Origin: R-RK-3 sp031399085 | GTDB lineage: Bacteria; Pseudomonadota; Alphaproteobacteria; Rhizobiales; Rhodomicrobiaceae | Length of the DNA stretch: 64,000 bases | Assembly (NCBI GenBank): GCA_031399085.1 | Contig: JANNOQ010000033.1 | Coordinates: 124,001 to 188,000 of the forward strand | Direction of reading: 5' to 3' | Part shown: piece after piece, positions 43,404 to 52,305 of the stretch | Position numbering within the stretch: the stretch's first letter is position 1 | How the letters are laid out: each line of letters starts with the position of its first letter | The notes under the pieces: generated by a model | The model's input: the letters and a program-made list of their open reading frames with translations, nothing else | What the model was told of the DNA's origin: nothing | Databases searched by the model: none | Made by a program: the position numbers and the translations under genes

Positions 43404-44168
43404 ATGCGCAGCTTTTGGAAGCTCGCGGTGCTGTCCGCGACCGGCGCGGCTTACGCGCTCCCCGCCTTGCCGGCTCAGGCGAATACGACGAGCGCTTGGG
43501 ACCATAATGGCTCCCTGATGCGGTTCGAGGAGAACGGCAAGAAGCGGAAATTCGTTTACGACCGGCCGCGCGAGGCGTTGTCCACCGCCGGCATTAGGGT
43601 GGGCGCCGTTTTGTTCGACGGCGAGGAGAAGACCGACGGACGGTTGGCCGGCTATGCCAAACTCTTCCGTAAAGGCTGCGATCCGGTCGATTATTTCGTC
43701 GAAGGCGCATACGATAAGGCCAAGGGCGAATTGCTTCTGCAAGGCCAGGCTCCGATCTATTCGGGCGAGGGCTGCAAAATCACCGGCTATTCGGAAGAAG
43801 GCACCGCCAGCAGCCTGCGCTTTACATATCAGAGCGGCGGGAATAATGAGGTGGCGCGATACGAGCGCACGCCGGATGAGGCCACGGCCAGTCAATCCTA
43901 TCAGCAGTTCCCAGCGGACCCCGCCGATGAAGACGCCACATATGACGATCCGCGCGCCGCGCGCCGCGCCTATGGGTCCCGTGATTATGTCCCCCGTGAC
44001 GATTTCCGCCGCGACTATGCCGACCAGCGCGACGGCCTTCGCCCGCGCCGATATGAGGGCGCTTATCCCGCTCCGGCCGAACCGGAGGACGTGGACGAAG
44101 ATCCTTATTACGAGGAAGAGGAAGAGCCGGCTTACAGACCCTATCGGCCTTGGTGGGGGCGTTATTGA
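43404..44168 (+). CDS. Secreted protein with acidic and aromatic tail, unknown
   Basis: A 254-residue protein with a signal peptide (AVLSATGAAYALPALPAQA, cleavage near residue 27). Residues 30-155 look like a compact beta domain with a conserved-looking segment NGSLMRFEENGKKRKFVYDR and two cysteines (GCDPVDYF and GCKITGY). From residue 165 the chain is disordered and rich in Asp, Arg, Tyr and Pro, ending DEDPYYEEEEEPAY and then YRPWWGRY. ACAGGAGACC is the ribosome-binding site. I do not recognise a family. A GC-rich hairpin at 44181-44197 may end the message. Confidence 0.65.
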   Translation: MRSFWKLAVLSATGAAYALPALPAQANTTSAWDHNGSLMRFEENGKKRKFVYDRPREALSTAGIRVGAVLFDGEEKTDGRLAGYAKLFRKGCDPVDYFVEGAYDKAKGELLLQGQAPIYSGEGCKITGYSEEGTASSLRFTYQSGGNNEVARYERTPDEATASQSYQQFPADPADEDATYDDPRAARRAYGSRDYVPRDDFRRDYADQRDGLRPRRYEGAYPAPAEPEDVDEDPYYEEEEEPAYRPYRPWWGRY

Positions 44169-44180
44169 CGCTCATCTGGC

Positions 44181-44197
44181 GCGCGCCAGTGGCGCGC
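44181..44197 (+). other. GC-rich hairpin between genes
   Basis: GCGCGCC at 44181-44187 pairs with GGCGCGC at 44191-44197 around AGT. TCCTTTG follows. It could end the upstream message or shield the TTG start at 44202. Confidence 0.4.
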
Positions 44198-44201
44198 TCC
44201 T

Positions 44202-45653
44202 TTGATATTCGAAGACCTTGCCGGGCTGGCGCGTTCGGCAGCAATCCGTGCAGGCGATTGGTTCGCACCGACAATACGCCTTGGCGTCACGGGTCTTGCG
44301 CGCTCTGGCAAGACGGTCTTTATCACGGCGCTGGTGCACAATCTCATTGCTGGGGGCGGGCTGCCCTTCTTCAGCGCCGCCTCCCAATGCCGGCTTTTGC
44401 GGGCTTATCTCGAACCCCAGCCGGATGATGGCGTTCCGCGCTTCGGCTATGAAGATCATTTGGCCAAGCTCACCGGCGCGCCCCCCGAATGGCCCGAGAG
44501 TACACGGCGCGTCAGTCAGCTCCGCCTGACACTCGACTACGAGCCGACGGCGTTCCTCAGCCGTCAGTTCGGTACTTCGACCCTCCACATCGACATCGTC
44601 GATTATCCCGGAGAATGGCTGCTCGATCTGCCGTTGCTGAAGCTCAGCTACAAGGAATGGTCGGCGGAGGCAATGGCTCTGAGCCGCGCGCCGGAGCGGG
44701 CCGCCTTCGCGCGGGACTGGCACACGTTCCTGGGCGGCATCGAGCGCCAAGCGCGGGAGGACGAGCAAGTGGCGATGCGCGGGGCGGAGCTATTCGCCGC
44801 CTATCTGCATCGTTGCCGCACCGGGCGCAGCTTGCTCTCCACGGTTACGCCCGGCCGAATGTTGATGCCGGGCGATCTAGAAGGCTCACCGGCCCTGACC
44901 TTCATGCCGCTCGACCTGCCGCCCGGCGCGGCGGCCGCCCGCGGCTCGCTTCATGCCATGATGGCGCGCCGGTTCGAGGCCTACAAGACGCATATCGTGA
45001 AGCCGTTCTTCCGCGACCATTTCGCCAGGCTCGACCGTCAGATCGTGCTCGTCGATGTGCTCGGCGCGATGAATTCCGGCGGCGCGGCTGTGGCGGATCT
45101 CGAACGGTCGCTCGCCGCGATCCTTGGCTGCTTCCGGCCGGGCGCCAATAGCTGGCTCGCCGGCATTCTCGGCAAGCGGATCGACCGCATCCTGTTCGCC
45201 GCGACCAAGGCGGACCACATCCATCACACCAGCCACGACCGGCTGGAAGCGATCCTGCAACGGCTGGTGCAAAAGGCGATCGACAGGGCGGTGTTCTCTG
45301 GCGCTTCGGTGCAGTCGGTGGCACTGGCGGCGGTGCGCGCGACCCGCGAGATCGACGCCCGCGAGCGGGGCGGTTCTTTGGCCTGCATCGCCGGCACGCC
45401 GCTCCCAGGCGAGGTGATCGACGGCCAGCGTTTCGACGGCCGCGAGGAGGTCGCGCTATTCCCCGGCGACCTTCCCGTCTTGGTCCGGGATACGCCAGAC
45501 GCCAAACTTGCTCCACTTCCCGCGGCTGGCGTGAGCTTTCTGCGCTTCCGCCCGCCCGCGCTGCAAAGCCAGGGCTTCGGCGCTCGGCCGGTGCTGCCGC
45601 ATATACGCCTCGACCGCGCCATGCAATTCTTATTCGGGGACAAGCTCGAATGA
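44202..45653 (+). CDS. ycjX: YcjX-family P-loop NTPase
   Basis: A 483-residue protein of the YcjX/DUF463 family, P-loop GTPase-like proteins. Walker A is GLARSGKTVFIT near residue 30 and the Walker B region is HIDIVDYPGEWLLDLPLL, with further family motifs in VLVDVLGAMNSGG and FAATKADHIHHTSHD. YcjX and YcjF-like proteins are co-encoded in many bacteria and have been linked to phage-shock or envelope stress responses. The start must be the TTG at 44202, since no ATG precedes the P-loop. It overlaps the next gene by 4 nt. Confidence 0.88.
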   Translation: MIFEDLAGLARSAAIRAGDWFAPTIRLGVTGLARSGKTVFITALVHNLIAGGGLPFFSAASQCRLLRAYLEPQPDDGVPRFGYEDHLAKLTGAPPEWPESTRRVSQLRLTLDYEPTAFLSRQFGTSTLHIDIVDYPGEWLLDLPLLKLSYKEWSAEAMALSRAPERAAFARDWHTFLGGIERQAREDEQVAMRGAELFAAYLHRCRTGRSLLSTVTPGRMLMPGDLEGSPALTFMPLDLPPGAAAARGSLHAMMARRFEAYKTHIVKPFFRDHFARLDRQIVLVDVLGAMNSGGAAVADLERSLAAILGCFRPGANSWLAGILGKRIDRILFAATKADHIHHTSHDRLEAILQRLVQKAIDRAVFSGASVQSVALAAVRATREIDARERGGSLACIAGTPLPGEVIDGQRFDGREEVALFPGDLPVLVRDTPDAKLAPLPAAGVSFLRFRPPALQSQGFGARPVLPHIRLDRAMQFLFGDKLE

Positions 45654-46696
45654 CCGGCAACGATCAGCCCCGCAAACCTGCGGTATTCCGGCTCGACGAT
45701 TCCCGGCTTGGACCGTTGGAGCCCGTTGCGCCCGATGGCCCCGCCGCCGACGCATTATCCAAGACCCGCGTCGTGGAAACGCCTGCGGCGCGGACCTTGA
45801 TCGGCTCGCGGCGCGGCATCGGCTGGGGCGGTATCTTTTTCAGTGCACTTGGCGGCTTGGTGTCGCTCGCTTTCGGCATTTGGACCGCGAATTTCGTCGC
45901 CGATCTGTTCGCGCGCGGCGGCTGGCTCGGCTATCTGGCGCTGGCGCTGGCCCTGATCGCCGCCTTCGCCGCCTTCATGATCGCCGCACGGGAAATGCTC
46001 GGCTTCTTCCGGCTCGGCCGCGTGGCCGCGATCCGGCTGCAAGCCGAAAGCGCTCTCGCCGAGGCCGACAAGAAACGCGCGGCGGCGGCCTCGACCGGCA
46101 TCGAGCGGCTGTTTGCAGCGCGCGAAGAGCTGAAATGGGGCGCGCGGCGTTTGGGCGACCATCGCCGCGAGGTGCTCGACGCGCGCGAGCTGCTGATCCT
46201 CACCGAACGTGAGCTGCTGCGCCCGCTCGATGCCCAGGCGCGCGGCGTGATCGCGGCCTCGGTCCGGCGGGTGGCGCTGATCACCGCGGTCAGCCCATCC
46301 GCGATCATCGACGTGGCCTTCGTCGCCATCGAAAATCTGGCGATGATGCGCCGGCTCGCCACGCTTTATGGCGGCCGCCCCGGCTTCCTGGGTTCGCTGC
46401 GTCTTGCCCGGCTGGTGCTTGGCCATCTCGCGCTCACAGGCAGCGTCGCGCTCGGCGACGATATGCTTCAGCAGCTCATCGGCCACGGGTTGACGGCGCG
46501 TCTGTCAGCCCGTCTCGGCGAGGGCGTGATGAATGGCGCGTTCACCGGCCGCATCGGCATCGCCGCGATCGACCTCTGCCGTCCGCTGCCGTATATCGAG
46601 GCCGAGCGGCCAAGGCTGCGCGACTTCCTCGCCGAATTGCGCTTCAGAGGCAAAGGGCAAATCACCCCCGCGCGCGCCGATGTCACGGACGAATGA
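45650..46696 (+). CDS. ycjF: YcjF-like membrane protein (TIGR01620 family)
   Basis: A 348-residue inner-membrane protein with two transmembrane helices around residues 60-115 (GGIFFSALGGLVSLAFGIW and LALALALIAAFAAFMIAA) followed by a soluble domain with a helical region (SALAEADKKRAAAASTGIERL) and SPSAIIDVAFVAIENLAMMR. It is the usual partner of YcjX and its ATG overlaps the ycjX stop. Its last 14 nt overlap the converging L,D-transpeptidase gene. Confidence 0.86.
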   Translation: MTGNDQPRKPAVFRLDDSRLGPLEPVAPDGPAADALSKTRVVETPAARTLIGSRRGIGWGGIFFSALGGLVSLAFGIWTANFVADLFARGGWLGYLALALALIAAFAAFMIAAREMLGFFRLGRVAAIRLQAESALAEADKKRAAAASTGIERLFAAREELKWGARRLGDHRREVLDARELLILTERELLRPLDAQARGVIAASVRRVALITAVSPSAIIDVAFVAIENLAMMRRLATLYGGRPGFLGSLRLARLVLGHLALTGSVALGDDMLQQLIGHGLTARLSARLGEGVMNGAFTGRIGIAAIDLCRPLPYIEAERPRLRDFLAELRFRGKGQITPARADVTDE

Positions 46697-47108
46697 CGAT
46701 CCGCGTGGCGTCCTTGCCGAAATATTGCACCATCTGGAACAGCTCACGGGCATTGGCGGTGTGCAGCCGGACGCAGCCATGCGAAGCTTCGCTGCCAAGG
46801 CGGTGGATGTCATTGGTTCCGTGGATCGCATATCCGCCACGGTAGAAAATCGAATATGGCATGGGCGCGTTGTTGAATTTTCGCGAACGGTGGAAGCGAC
46901 TCAGCGTGTAAGGGCGGTAGCGCCCCGCCGGCGTGGTGTAGCCGCGGCGGCCCGTCGAGACCGGCCATACATAAAGCAGCTCGTCCTCGACATAGACGCG
47001 CATGATTTGGTCGCCTCGGTCGATCGCGACGAGGACGGAAGCGTCAGCCCCTTTTGCCATGCCAAGCCAAAGCACACAGGCCGAAAACAGTAAGGGTACG
47101 ACACGCAT
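46683..47108 (-). CDS. L,D-transpeptidase (YkuD domain)
   Basis: A 141-residue periplasmic enzyme that makes 3-3 crosslinks in peptidoglycan or links lipoproteins. A signal peptide (VVPLLFSACVLWLGMAKG) is followed directly by the YkuD domain. The active-site block is HGTNDIHR and ASHGCVRLH with the nucleophile Cys near residue 113. No peptidoglycan-binding domain is present. The ATG at 47108 is preferred to a GTG three bases upstream. Confidence 0.94.
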   Translation of the reverse strand: MRVVPLLFSACVLWLGMAKGADASVLVAIDRGDQIMRVYVEDELLYVWPVSTGRRGYTTPAGRYRPYTLSRFHRSRKFNNAPMPYSIFYRGGYAIHGTNDIHRLGSEASHGCVRLHTANARELFQMVQYFGKDATRIVIRP

Positions 47109-47409
47109 CACTAAAATTCCCGCTTTCGAATTTGATAGGCCGTTCGATTAAACAAGAACACCCCGATGCGCGCACCCGGATGCGCGGGGCATGGTTAAAT
47201 TACCGGCTCTTGCAGAAGCGAGGGATCTTAAAAAAACACGGAACGCGAGGCACGAACTCATGCGTTGCGCGTGGCGCGCGTTCCCGCTAAAAAGGGCGAG
47301 GGAAAGTGACCGCACCGTCGGGAAACGACGGTCGAGGACTGCTGCCGTCACATTACTGAAACACGAATCTCCGTTACTAATATTATGTAACCGCGTTTGG
47401 GATGGGATT
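47109..47409. other. Divergent intergenic region before the phosphoesterase gene
   Basis: About 300 bp separate the transpeptidase from the preferred start of the phosphoesterase at 47410. It holds a perfect 7-bp hairpin ACCGTCG-GGAAA-CGACGGT at 47314-47332 and a TATTAT-type -10 near 47379. An ATG at 47191 opens the same frame, but the extension has no protein-like features. Confidence 0.45.
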
Positions 47410-48228
47410 GTGCAGGAACCCAACGAGCAGGACAGCTTGAGCAAACATTACCGCACGCTTTTCATTTCGGACGTGCATCTTGGCACCAAGGCGTGCCAAG
47501 CCCCCTTTCTTCTGGAATTCCTGAGGCGCTACGAAGCCGACACTTATTATTTGGTCGGTGACATCGTCGACTTTTGGCGCATCAAGCGTAGCCCGCATTG
47601 GCCGCAAGATCACAATGACGTCATACAAAAGCTGCTACGCAAGGTTCGCAAGGGTGCACGCTTCGTCTACATTCCAGGCAACCACGATGAAGCCTTGCGC
47701 GTCTATTGCGGGCAGCATTTCGGCGGCGTCGAATTCAAGCTGAACGACATCCACATCACGGCGGACGGCCGGCGCTTCCTGGTCATGCATGGCGACGAGT
47801 TCGACGTTGTCATTCAATATGTGAAATGGCTCGCCTTTCTCGGCGACTGGGCTTATGTCATCGCGCTCGGGCTGAACACGGCGTTCAACAAGGTCCGCCG
47901 CCAATTCGGCTTTTCCTACTGGTCGCTGTCGTCCTATCTGAAGCAAAAGGTCAAAAAAGCGGTCAACTATATCGGCGATTTCGAGAGTGCCCTTTCCGGC
48001 GAAGCCAAACGCCACGGCGCTGAAGGCGTGATCTGCGGACATATCCATTTCGCCGCCATGCGCGAGATCGCCGGCGTCACCTATATTAATTGTGGCGATT
48101 GGGTGGAGAGCGCGACAGCGGTCGGCGAAACTCATGATGGCAAATTCGAGATCATCCGCTGGCTGGATGTCCTTGAAGCGGAGCAGACCGAAGCGGTGGC
48201 GCTCAGTCAAACCGCCGCCGCCGCCTGA
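47410..48228 (+). CDS. LpxH-like metallophosphoesterase
   Basis: A 272-residue calcineurin-like phosphoesterase. The metal-binding motifs are FISDVHLG, LVGDIVDFW, IPGNHDE, VMHGDEFD and CGHIHF. This set matches UDP-2,3-diacylglucosamine pyrophosphatase-like proteins, but alphaproteobacteria generally use LpxI for that lipid A step, so the real substrate may be another lipid phosphate. It overlaps the glycosyltransferase gene by one base, which suggests a joint role in a glycolipid or lipid-linked sugar. The GTG at 47410 behind GGGATGGGAT is the preferred start. Confidence 0.8.
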   Translation: MQEPNEQDSLSKHYRTLFISDVHLGTKACQAPFLLEFLRRYEADTYYLVGDIVDFWRIKRSPHWPQDHNDVIQKLLRKVRKGARFVYIPGNHDEALRVYCGQHFGGVEFKLNDIHITADGRRFLVMHGDEFDVVIQYVKWLAFLGDWAYVIALGLNTAFNKVRRQFGFSYWSLSSYLKQKVKKAVNYIGDFESALSGEAKRHGAEGVICGHIHFAAMREIAGVTYINCGDWVESATAVGETHDGKFEIIRWLDVLEAEQTEAVALSQTAAAA

Positions 48229-49220
48229 TGCGGCTCCTCATTGCGACCGACGCCTGGCGGCCGCAGGTGAACGGCGTCGTCCAGACCTACGAGCGGCTCG
48301 CGGAACAATTGCTGCTGATGGGCCATCAGGTCGAGTTCATCACGCCGAACGGCTTCCGCACGCTGCCGATGCCAACCTATCCCGAAATCCGGCTGGCGAT
48401 GATCACGCCCGGACAGGCGCGCCGCCGGATCGTCGCCTTCCAGCCCGACCACATTCATATCGCGACCGAAGGGCCGATCGGGCTTGCGACGCGCGCTTAT
48501 TGCGTGAGCAAGGGCCAGCCGTTCACGACCAGCTATCACACGCGTTTTCCCGAATATCTCACCGCGCGTCTCCCGGTGCCGGAATCCTGGGGTTATGCCT
48601 TCGAGCGCTGGTTCCACAATGCGGCGACCGGCATCATGGTCGCCACCCATTCCTTGATGAATGAGCTGGCGAGCAAGGGCCTCAAGCGCCTAATGCCCTG
48701 GACGCGCGGCGTTGACACGAAACTATTCAGACCGCGCGAGGCGCGGAGCTTTGGCGGGGGTCCGGTATTCCTCTATGTCGGCCGCGTGGCGGTGGAGAAG
48801 AACATCGACGCCTTTCTCAACCTCGATCTGCCGGGCAAAAAGGTCATCGTCGGCCGGGGACCTCAGCTTCCGGCCCTCAAATCCGCCTACCCGCAAGCCG
48901 TTTTCACCGGCCCGCTGTTCGGCGAAGCGCTGGCCGAAGCCTTTGCCTCCTGCGATGTCTTCGTTTTCCCGAGCCGCACCGATACTTACGGCGTCGTTAT
49001 GCTGGAAGCGCTGGCTTCCGGTTCACCCATCGCCGCTTATCCGGTCACCGGCCCCAAGGACATCGTGCTGCAAGGCAAAGTCGGCTGCCTGAGCGAGGAT
49101 TTGCAGGAGGCAGCCTTGAACGCGCTAAAGATGGACCGCGCGGCCTGCCGCAACTATGCTCTCGGCTTCAGCTGGGAAACCTGCGCCCGGCAGTTCATCC
49201 ACAACGTCACCTCCGCTTAG
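48228..49220 (+). CDS. Glycosyltransferase family 4 protein
   Basis: A 330-residue GT-B fold enzyme. The N-terminal domain begins LLIATDAWRPQVNGVVQTYE, typical of GT4 mannosyl- and glucosyltransferases that act on lipid acceptors. The donor-binding C-terminal domain has FLYVGRVAVEKNIDAFL and the EX7E-like TDTYGVVMLEALASGSPIAA. The acceptor is probably a membrane lipid, judging by the coupled phosphoesterase; the sugar is unknown. The ATG overlaps the upstream stop in TGATG. Confidence 0.88.
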   Translation: MRLLIATDAWRPQVNGVVQTYERLAEQLLLMGHQVEFITPNGFRTLPMPTYPEIRLAMITPGQARRRIVAFQPDHIHIATEGPIGLATRAYCVSKGQPFTTSYHTRFPEYLTARLPVPESWGYAFERWFHNAATGIMVATHSLMNELASKGLKRLMPWTRGVDTKLFRPREARSFGGGPVFLYVGRVAVEKNIDAFLNLDLPGKKVIVGRGPQLPALKSAYPQAVFTGPLFGEALAEAFASCDVFVFPSRTDTYGVVMLEALASGSPIAAYPVTGPKDIVLQGKVGCLSEDLQEAALNALKMDRAACRNYALGFSWETCARQFIHNVTSA

Positions 49221-49238
49221 CCAGTTCATCGGTCGATC

Positions 49239-50243
49239 ATGAGTGAGCGCCTTCCCACAATCGAAGATTTGCGCGAGGCCGCCGTAAGGCTCGCGCCTTA
49301 CGCCGTCCGTACCCCGCTGTTGGAATCGGCATTTCTGAACGACCGGATCGGCGCGCGGGTGTTGCTCAAGGCGGAGGTCCTGCAGCGCACGGGCAGCTTC
49401 AAATTCCGAGGCGCCTACAACTCCGTTTCCCGGATCGACCCGGACGTTTTCCCAGGCGGAGTCGTCGCCTGTTCGTCCGGCAACCACGCCCAAGGCATTG
49501 CCGAAGCCGCGCGCCTTTGCAGCATCCCGGCGGTGATCGTCATGCCGGCGGATGCGCCCGCCATCAAGGTCGCCCGCACAAAGCGATCGGGGGCAGAGGT
49601 TGTGCATTTCGACCGCTTCACCGAGGACCGGGATGCGATCGCGGCTGCCATCGGGACGGAGCGGCGCGCGCACTATATCGCGCCCTTCGACAATCGCTTC
49701 GTCATGGCGGGACAGGGAACGGCCGGGCTGGAAATCGCGGAGCAGGCAAAAGCGGCCCATGCCGATCTGAAAGCGGTGCTGGTGCCGTGCAGCGGCGGCG
49801 GCCTGGCGGCGGGTGTCGCTCTGGCGATGCAAGCGTCCATGCCCAATTGCGGCGTCTACAGCGTCGAACCGCAAGGGTTCGAGGATTACGCGCGGTCCCT
49901 TCAAAGCGGCAAGCGGGAGAAAAACGCGCCGGGCGCCAAGTCGATTTGCGACTCGCTGCTGATTCATGAACCGGGCGAAATGACCTTCGCGATCAACGAG
50001 CACGCATTGGCGGGCGGCCTCGTCGTGCCCGACGCGGACACTCTCGCAGCGGTAGCGTTTGCATTCAACGAGTTGAAGCTGGTCGTCGAGCCGGGCGGAG
50101 TCATCGGCCTAGCCGCGCTGCTATCGGGCCATTACCGGCCGTCGGGCGGTGCGGTGGCTGTGATCCTGTCAGGCGGGAATATCGATCCCGGCATTCTTTC
50201 GGACAGCCTGGCCTTGGGGGCGGCGAACGCTCTCAAATCTTAG
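49239..50243 (+). CDS. Threonine/serine dehydratase (PLP-dependent)
   Basis: A 334-residue fold-type II PLP enzyme. The Schiff-base Lys is in TGSFKFRGA near residue 55, the substrate loop is SSGNHAQG, and the phosphate-binding glycine loop is PCSGGGLAAG. Catabolic threonine deaminase (TdcB-like) or serine racemase-like activity is likely. The biosynthetic IlvA regulatory domain is missing, so it is a short catabolic type. It overlaps the end of the converging gene at 50233 by 11 nt. Confidence 0.87.
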   Translation: MSERLPTIEDLREAAVRLAPYAVRTPLLESAFLNDRIGARVLLKAEVLQRTGSFKFRGAYNSVSRIDPDVFPGGVVACSSGNHAQGIAEAARLCSIPAVIVMPADAPAIKVARTKRSGAEVVHFDRFTEDRDAIAAAIGTERRAHYIAPFDNRFVMAGQGTAGLEIAEQAKAAHADLKAVLVPCSGGGLAAGVALAMQASMPNCGVYSVEPQGFEDYARSLQSGKREKNAPGAKSICDSLLIHEPGEMTFAINEHALAGGLVVPDADTLAAVAFAFNELKLVVEPGGVIGLAALLSGHYRPSGGAVAVILSGGNIDPGILSDSLALGAANALKS

Positions 50244-50955
50244 AAGGCCCACGAAACTCGTCCTCGTCCGGAACCGCGCCAAGCGCGATCGAAATCTCCT
50301 CCATCACGCCGGTGGGAATGGCGCGCTGATCCCGCGTCCTGATGAAATCGCGGATCTCGCCCGTAAAGCCCTCGCCGAAAGGCGCATCGTCCTGCTCGTC
50401 ATCGAACATGCTGAGCAGTTCGGCCTCGATCTCGCTGAGCAGGGAGGCCATGCGCTCGGCGCGGTTCAGAACGGTTTCCTGCGCCGTGCAGGCGTGCTCG
50501 ATGGCCTCGGCGCGCTCGGTGATCTGGCGGGCGACGCCTTTGAAAACGCCGGCGGCCTGGAGCGCATAGGCGGCGCTATGAATGCTCGCGGCAGCCTCCC
50601 TGACCTTGCGCATCTCCTCGCCTAGCGCTGCTGGAATGCTCTCGAAACTGAAGCGCCTCAGCGGCAGCGGCGTGGTTTCGCCGGCAACCCCCGGCATATG
50701 CGCCATATCGCTCCGCGCCTGTCCGATCGCTTCGCGCAGCGTGGCCAGCATGTCGAGCGGGTTCAACTCCTCCATCACATGCCCGCTCTCGCGGATCGCC
50801 GTTTCCAGCTTGCCGATCGCGCTCATCAGCATCGTGGTTTCAGCCAGGCGATTGCGCTCAAGATAGCAGGCCAGAAACCAACGCCCCCGGCTGGTCTCGC
50901 GCATGGCGCGCTCGATGGCGTCGTAATCCGTCGTGAGCGCGGTGATCGGTGACAT
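50233..50955 (-). CDS. Helical protein of unknown function
   Basis: A 240-residue soluble protein, nearly all helical. Notable segments are GRWFLACYLERNRLAETTML near residue 25 and two helical stretches rich in Ala and Glu around residues 95-180 (MRKVREAAASIHSAAYAL). The C-terminal GEGFTGEIRDFIRTRDQRAI may be a conserved core. No signal peptide or known domain is recognised. ATG codons at 50955 and 50967 are both possible. Confidence 0.6.
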   Translation of the reverse strand: MSPITALTTDYDAIERAMRETSRGRWFLACYLERNRLAETTMLMSAIGKLETAIRESGHVMEELNPLDMLATLREAIGQARSDMAHMPGVAGETTPLPLRRFSFESIPAALGEEMRKVREAAASIHSAAYALQAAGVFKGVARQITERAEAIEHACTAQETVLNRAERMASLLSEIEAELLSMFDDEQDDAPFGEGFTGEIRDFIRTRDQRAIPTGVMEEISIALGAVPDEDEFRGPSKI

Positions 50956-51060
50956 CGGTGAGGGCATCGCTTGAATTACGCTCGGTTTCGGTTACGGAAT
51001 GGGCGCGGTCCCACGGGGCCGACTATCGGCGGAAACTGTTAGCGATTGGTTTAGCGGGCT

Positions 51061-52305
51061 GTGCGGGGAGCAAATGATTTTCAAAGGCCAGCCCCGGACG
51101 GCAGTTTCGCGCTGCGGCTCTCGGCGTTCTACGTGGCGATCTTTTTCATCGTCGGCTGCTACATGCCGTTCCTGCCGGTCTGGCTGCGCTTTCGCGGGCT
51201 GGACGACGCGCAGATTGCGCTGGTCTATGCCGTGCCGGTGTTCGTCCGCGCCATCTTCACGCCGATGATGACCTTCGCGGCGGACCGGTCCGGGCGGCCG
51301 GTAGCGCTGCTGAAATGGCTGGCCTGGGCTTCGCTGCTGTCGGTGCTGCTGCTGCCTTGGGCAAACGGCTTTGCGGCGATCTTCGCGGTCATTCTCCTAT
51401 TCACGCTGTTCTGGATGTCGGTCATTCCGGTGACGGAGGCCGTGGCGCTGTCCGGCGCGCGGGCTGGGCTTGGCAATTATGGGCGGATGCGGCTTTGGGG
51501 TTCGTTCAGCTACATCGCGATGACGGCGGGGGCAGGCGTCGCGGTCGGCGTCTGGGGGCCGGTCGCCGCGCTATGGCTGTTCATCGGCGCTTCGGCCACG
51601 GTGGTTCTGGCGGTCTATGCGCTTCCTTCCAGCGCGCCGGATGGCCGAAGTGGCGATGTGTCGGGCCTGGCTCTGCCGAAGCTGCGCCTGGCCGATCTGG
51701 GACAACTTTTCCGCGCTCCGGACCTTTGGCTGTTCCTCGCCGCGACCAGCGCCATCCAGGCCGCCCATGCCGTTTATTACATTTTCGGCACGCTGCATTG
51801 GACTTCGGCCGGGATTTCGCCAGCCGTCATCGGGGCGCTGTGGGGAATCGGCGTCATCGCCGAAATCGCGCTATTCGCCTATGCCGCACGCGCCTCGCGC
51901 TGGTTCGGCCCGGCGCAGCTGATCGTTCTCGCTGGAGCCGCCGCCGTGCTGCGCTGGACCGTGACGGCTTATGACCCGCCCTTGCCCCTACTCTTCCTGA
52001 CGCAAATTCTGCACGGGCTGACCTTCGGTGCGGCGCATCTGGGCGCGATGCAGTTCATCGACCGCGCCCTGCCGCAGCGCCTTGGAGCCTCCGCGCAAGG
52101 GCTATACGCCTCGGTCACGGCCGGCGTGGTGATGGGGCTTGCCTCGCTCGCATCGGGTCCGCTTTACCGGGCCTATGGCGGCGGCGCCTATCTGGCGATG
52201 GCGGTGCTTGCCTTTGCGGGGCTGGTGCTGAGCGTCATCCTCATGCGCCGCTGGCAGGGCGGCCTCATTCTTAGCCCCAAAGAGCCGTTGGCGGCGGCAG
52301 AATGA
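51061..52305 (+). CDS. MFS transporter (HcaT/MFS_1-like)
   Basis: A 414-residue transporter with 12 predicted helices. Typical features are FIVGCYMPFLPVWLRFRG in the first helix region, MMTFAADRSGRPVALL at the helix 2-3 loop, and LTQILHGLTFGAAHLGAMQF. The arrangement resembles HcaT (3-phenylpropionate) and LacY-related transporters; the substrate is unknown. The start is a GTG at 51061. It ends by overlapping the converging epimerase gene by 35 nt. Confidence 0.87.
   Translation: MRGANDFQRPAPDGSFALRLSAFYVAIFFIVGCYMPFLPVWLRFRGLDDAQIALVYAVPVFVRAIFTPMMTFAADRSGRPVALLKWLAWASLLSVLLLPWANGFAAIFAVILLFTLFWMSVIPVTEAVALSGARAGLGNYGRMRLWGSFSYIAMTAGAGVAVGVWGPVAALWLFIGASATVVLAVYALPSSAPDGRSGDVSGLALPKLRLADLGQLFRAPDLWLFLAATSAIQAAHAVYYIFGTLHWTSAGISPAVIGALWGIGVIAEIALFAYAARASRWFGPAQLIVLAGAAAVLRWTVTAYDPPLPLLFLTQILHGLTFGAAHLGAMQFIDRALPQRLGASAQGLYASVTAGVVMGLASLASGPLYRAYGGGAYLAMAVLAFAGLVLSVILMRRWQGGLILSPKEPLAAAE

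Noticed and set aside
47191..47409. ATG at 47191 as start of the LpxH-like protein
   Set aside because: The added 73 residues are not protein-like for this family and lack a ribosome-binding site; the domain begins after 47410.
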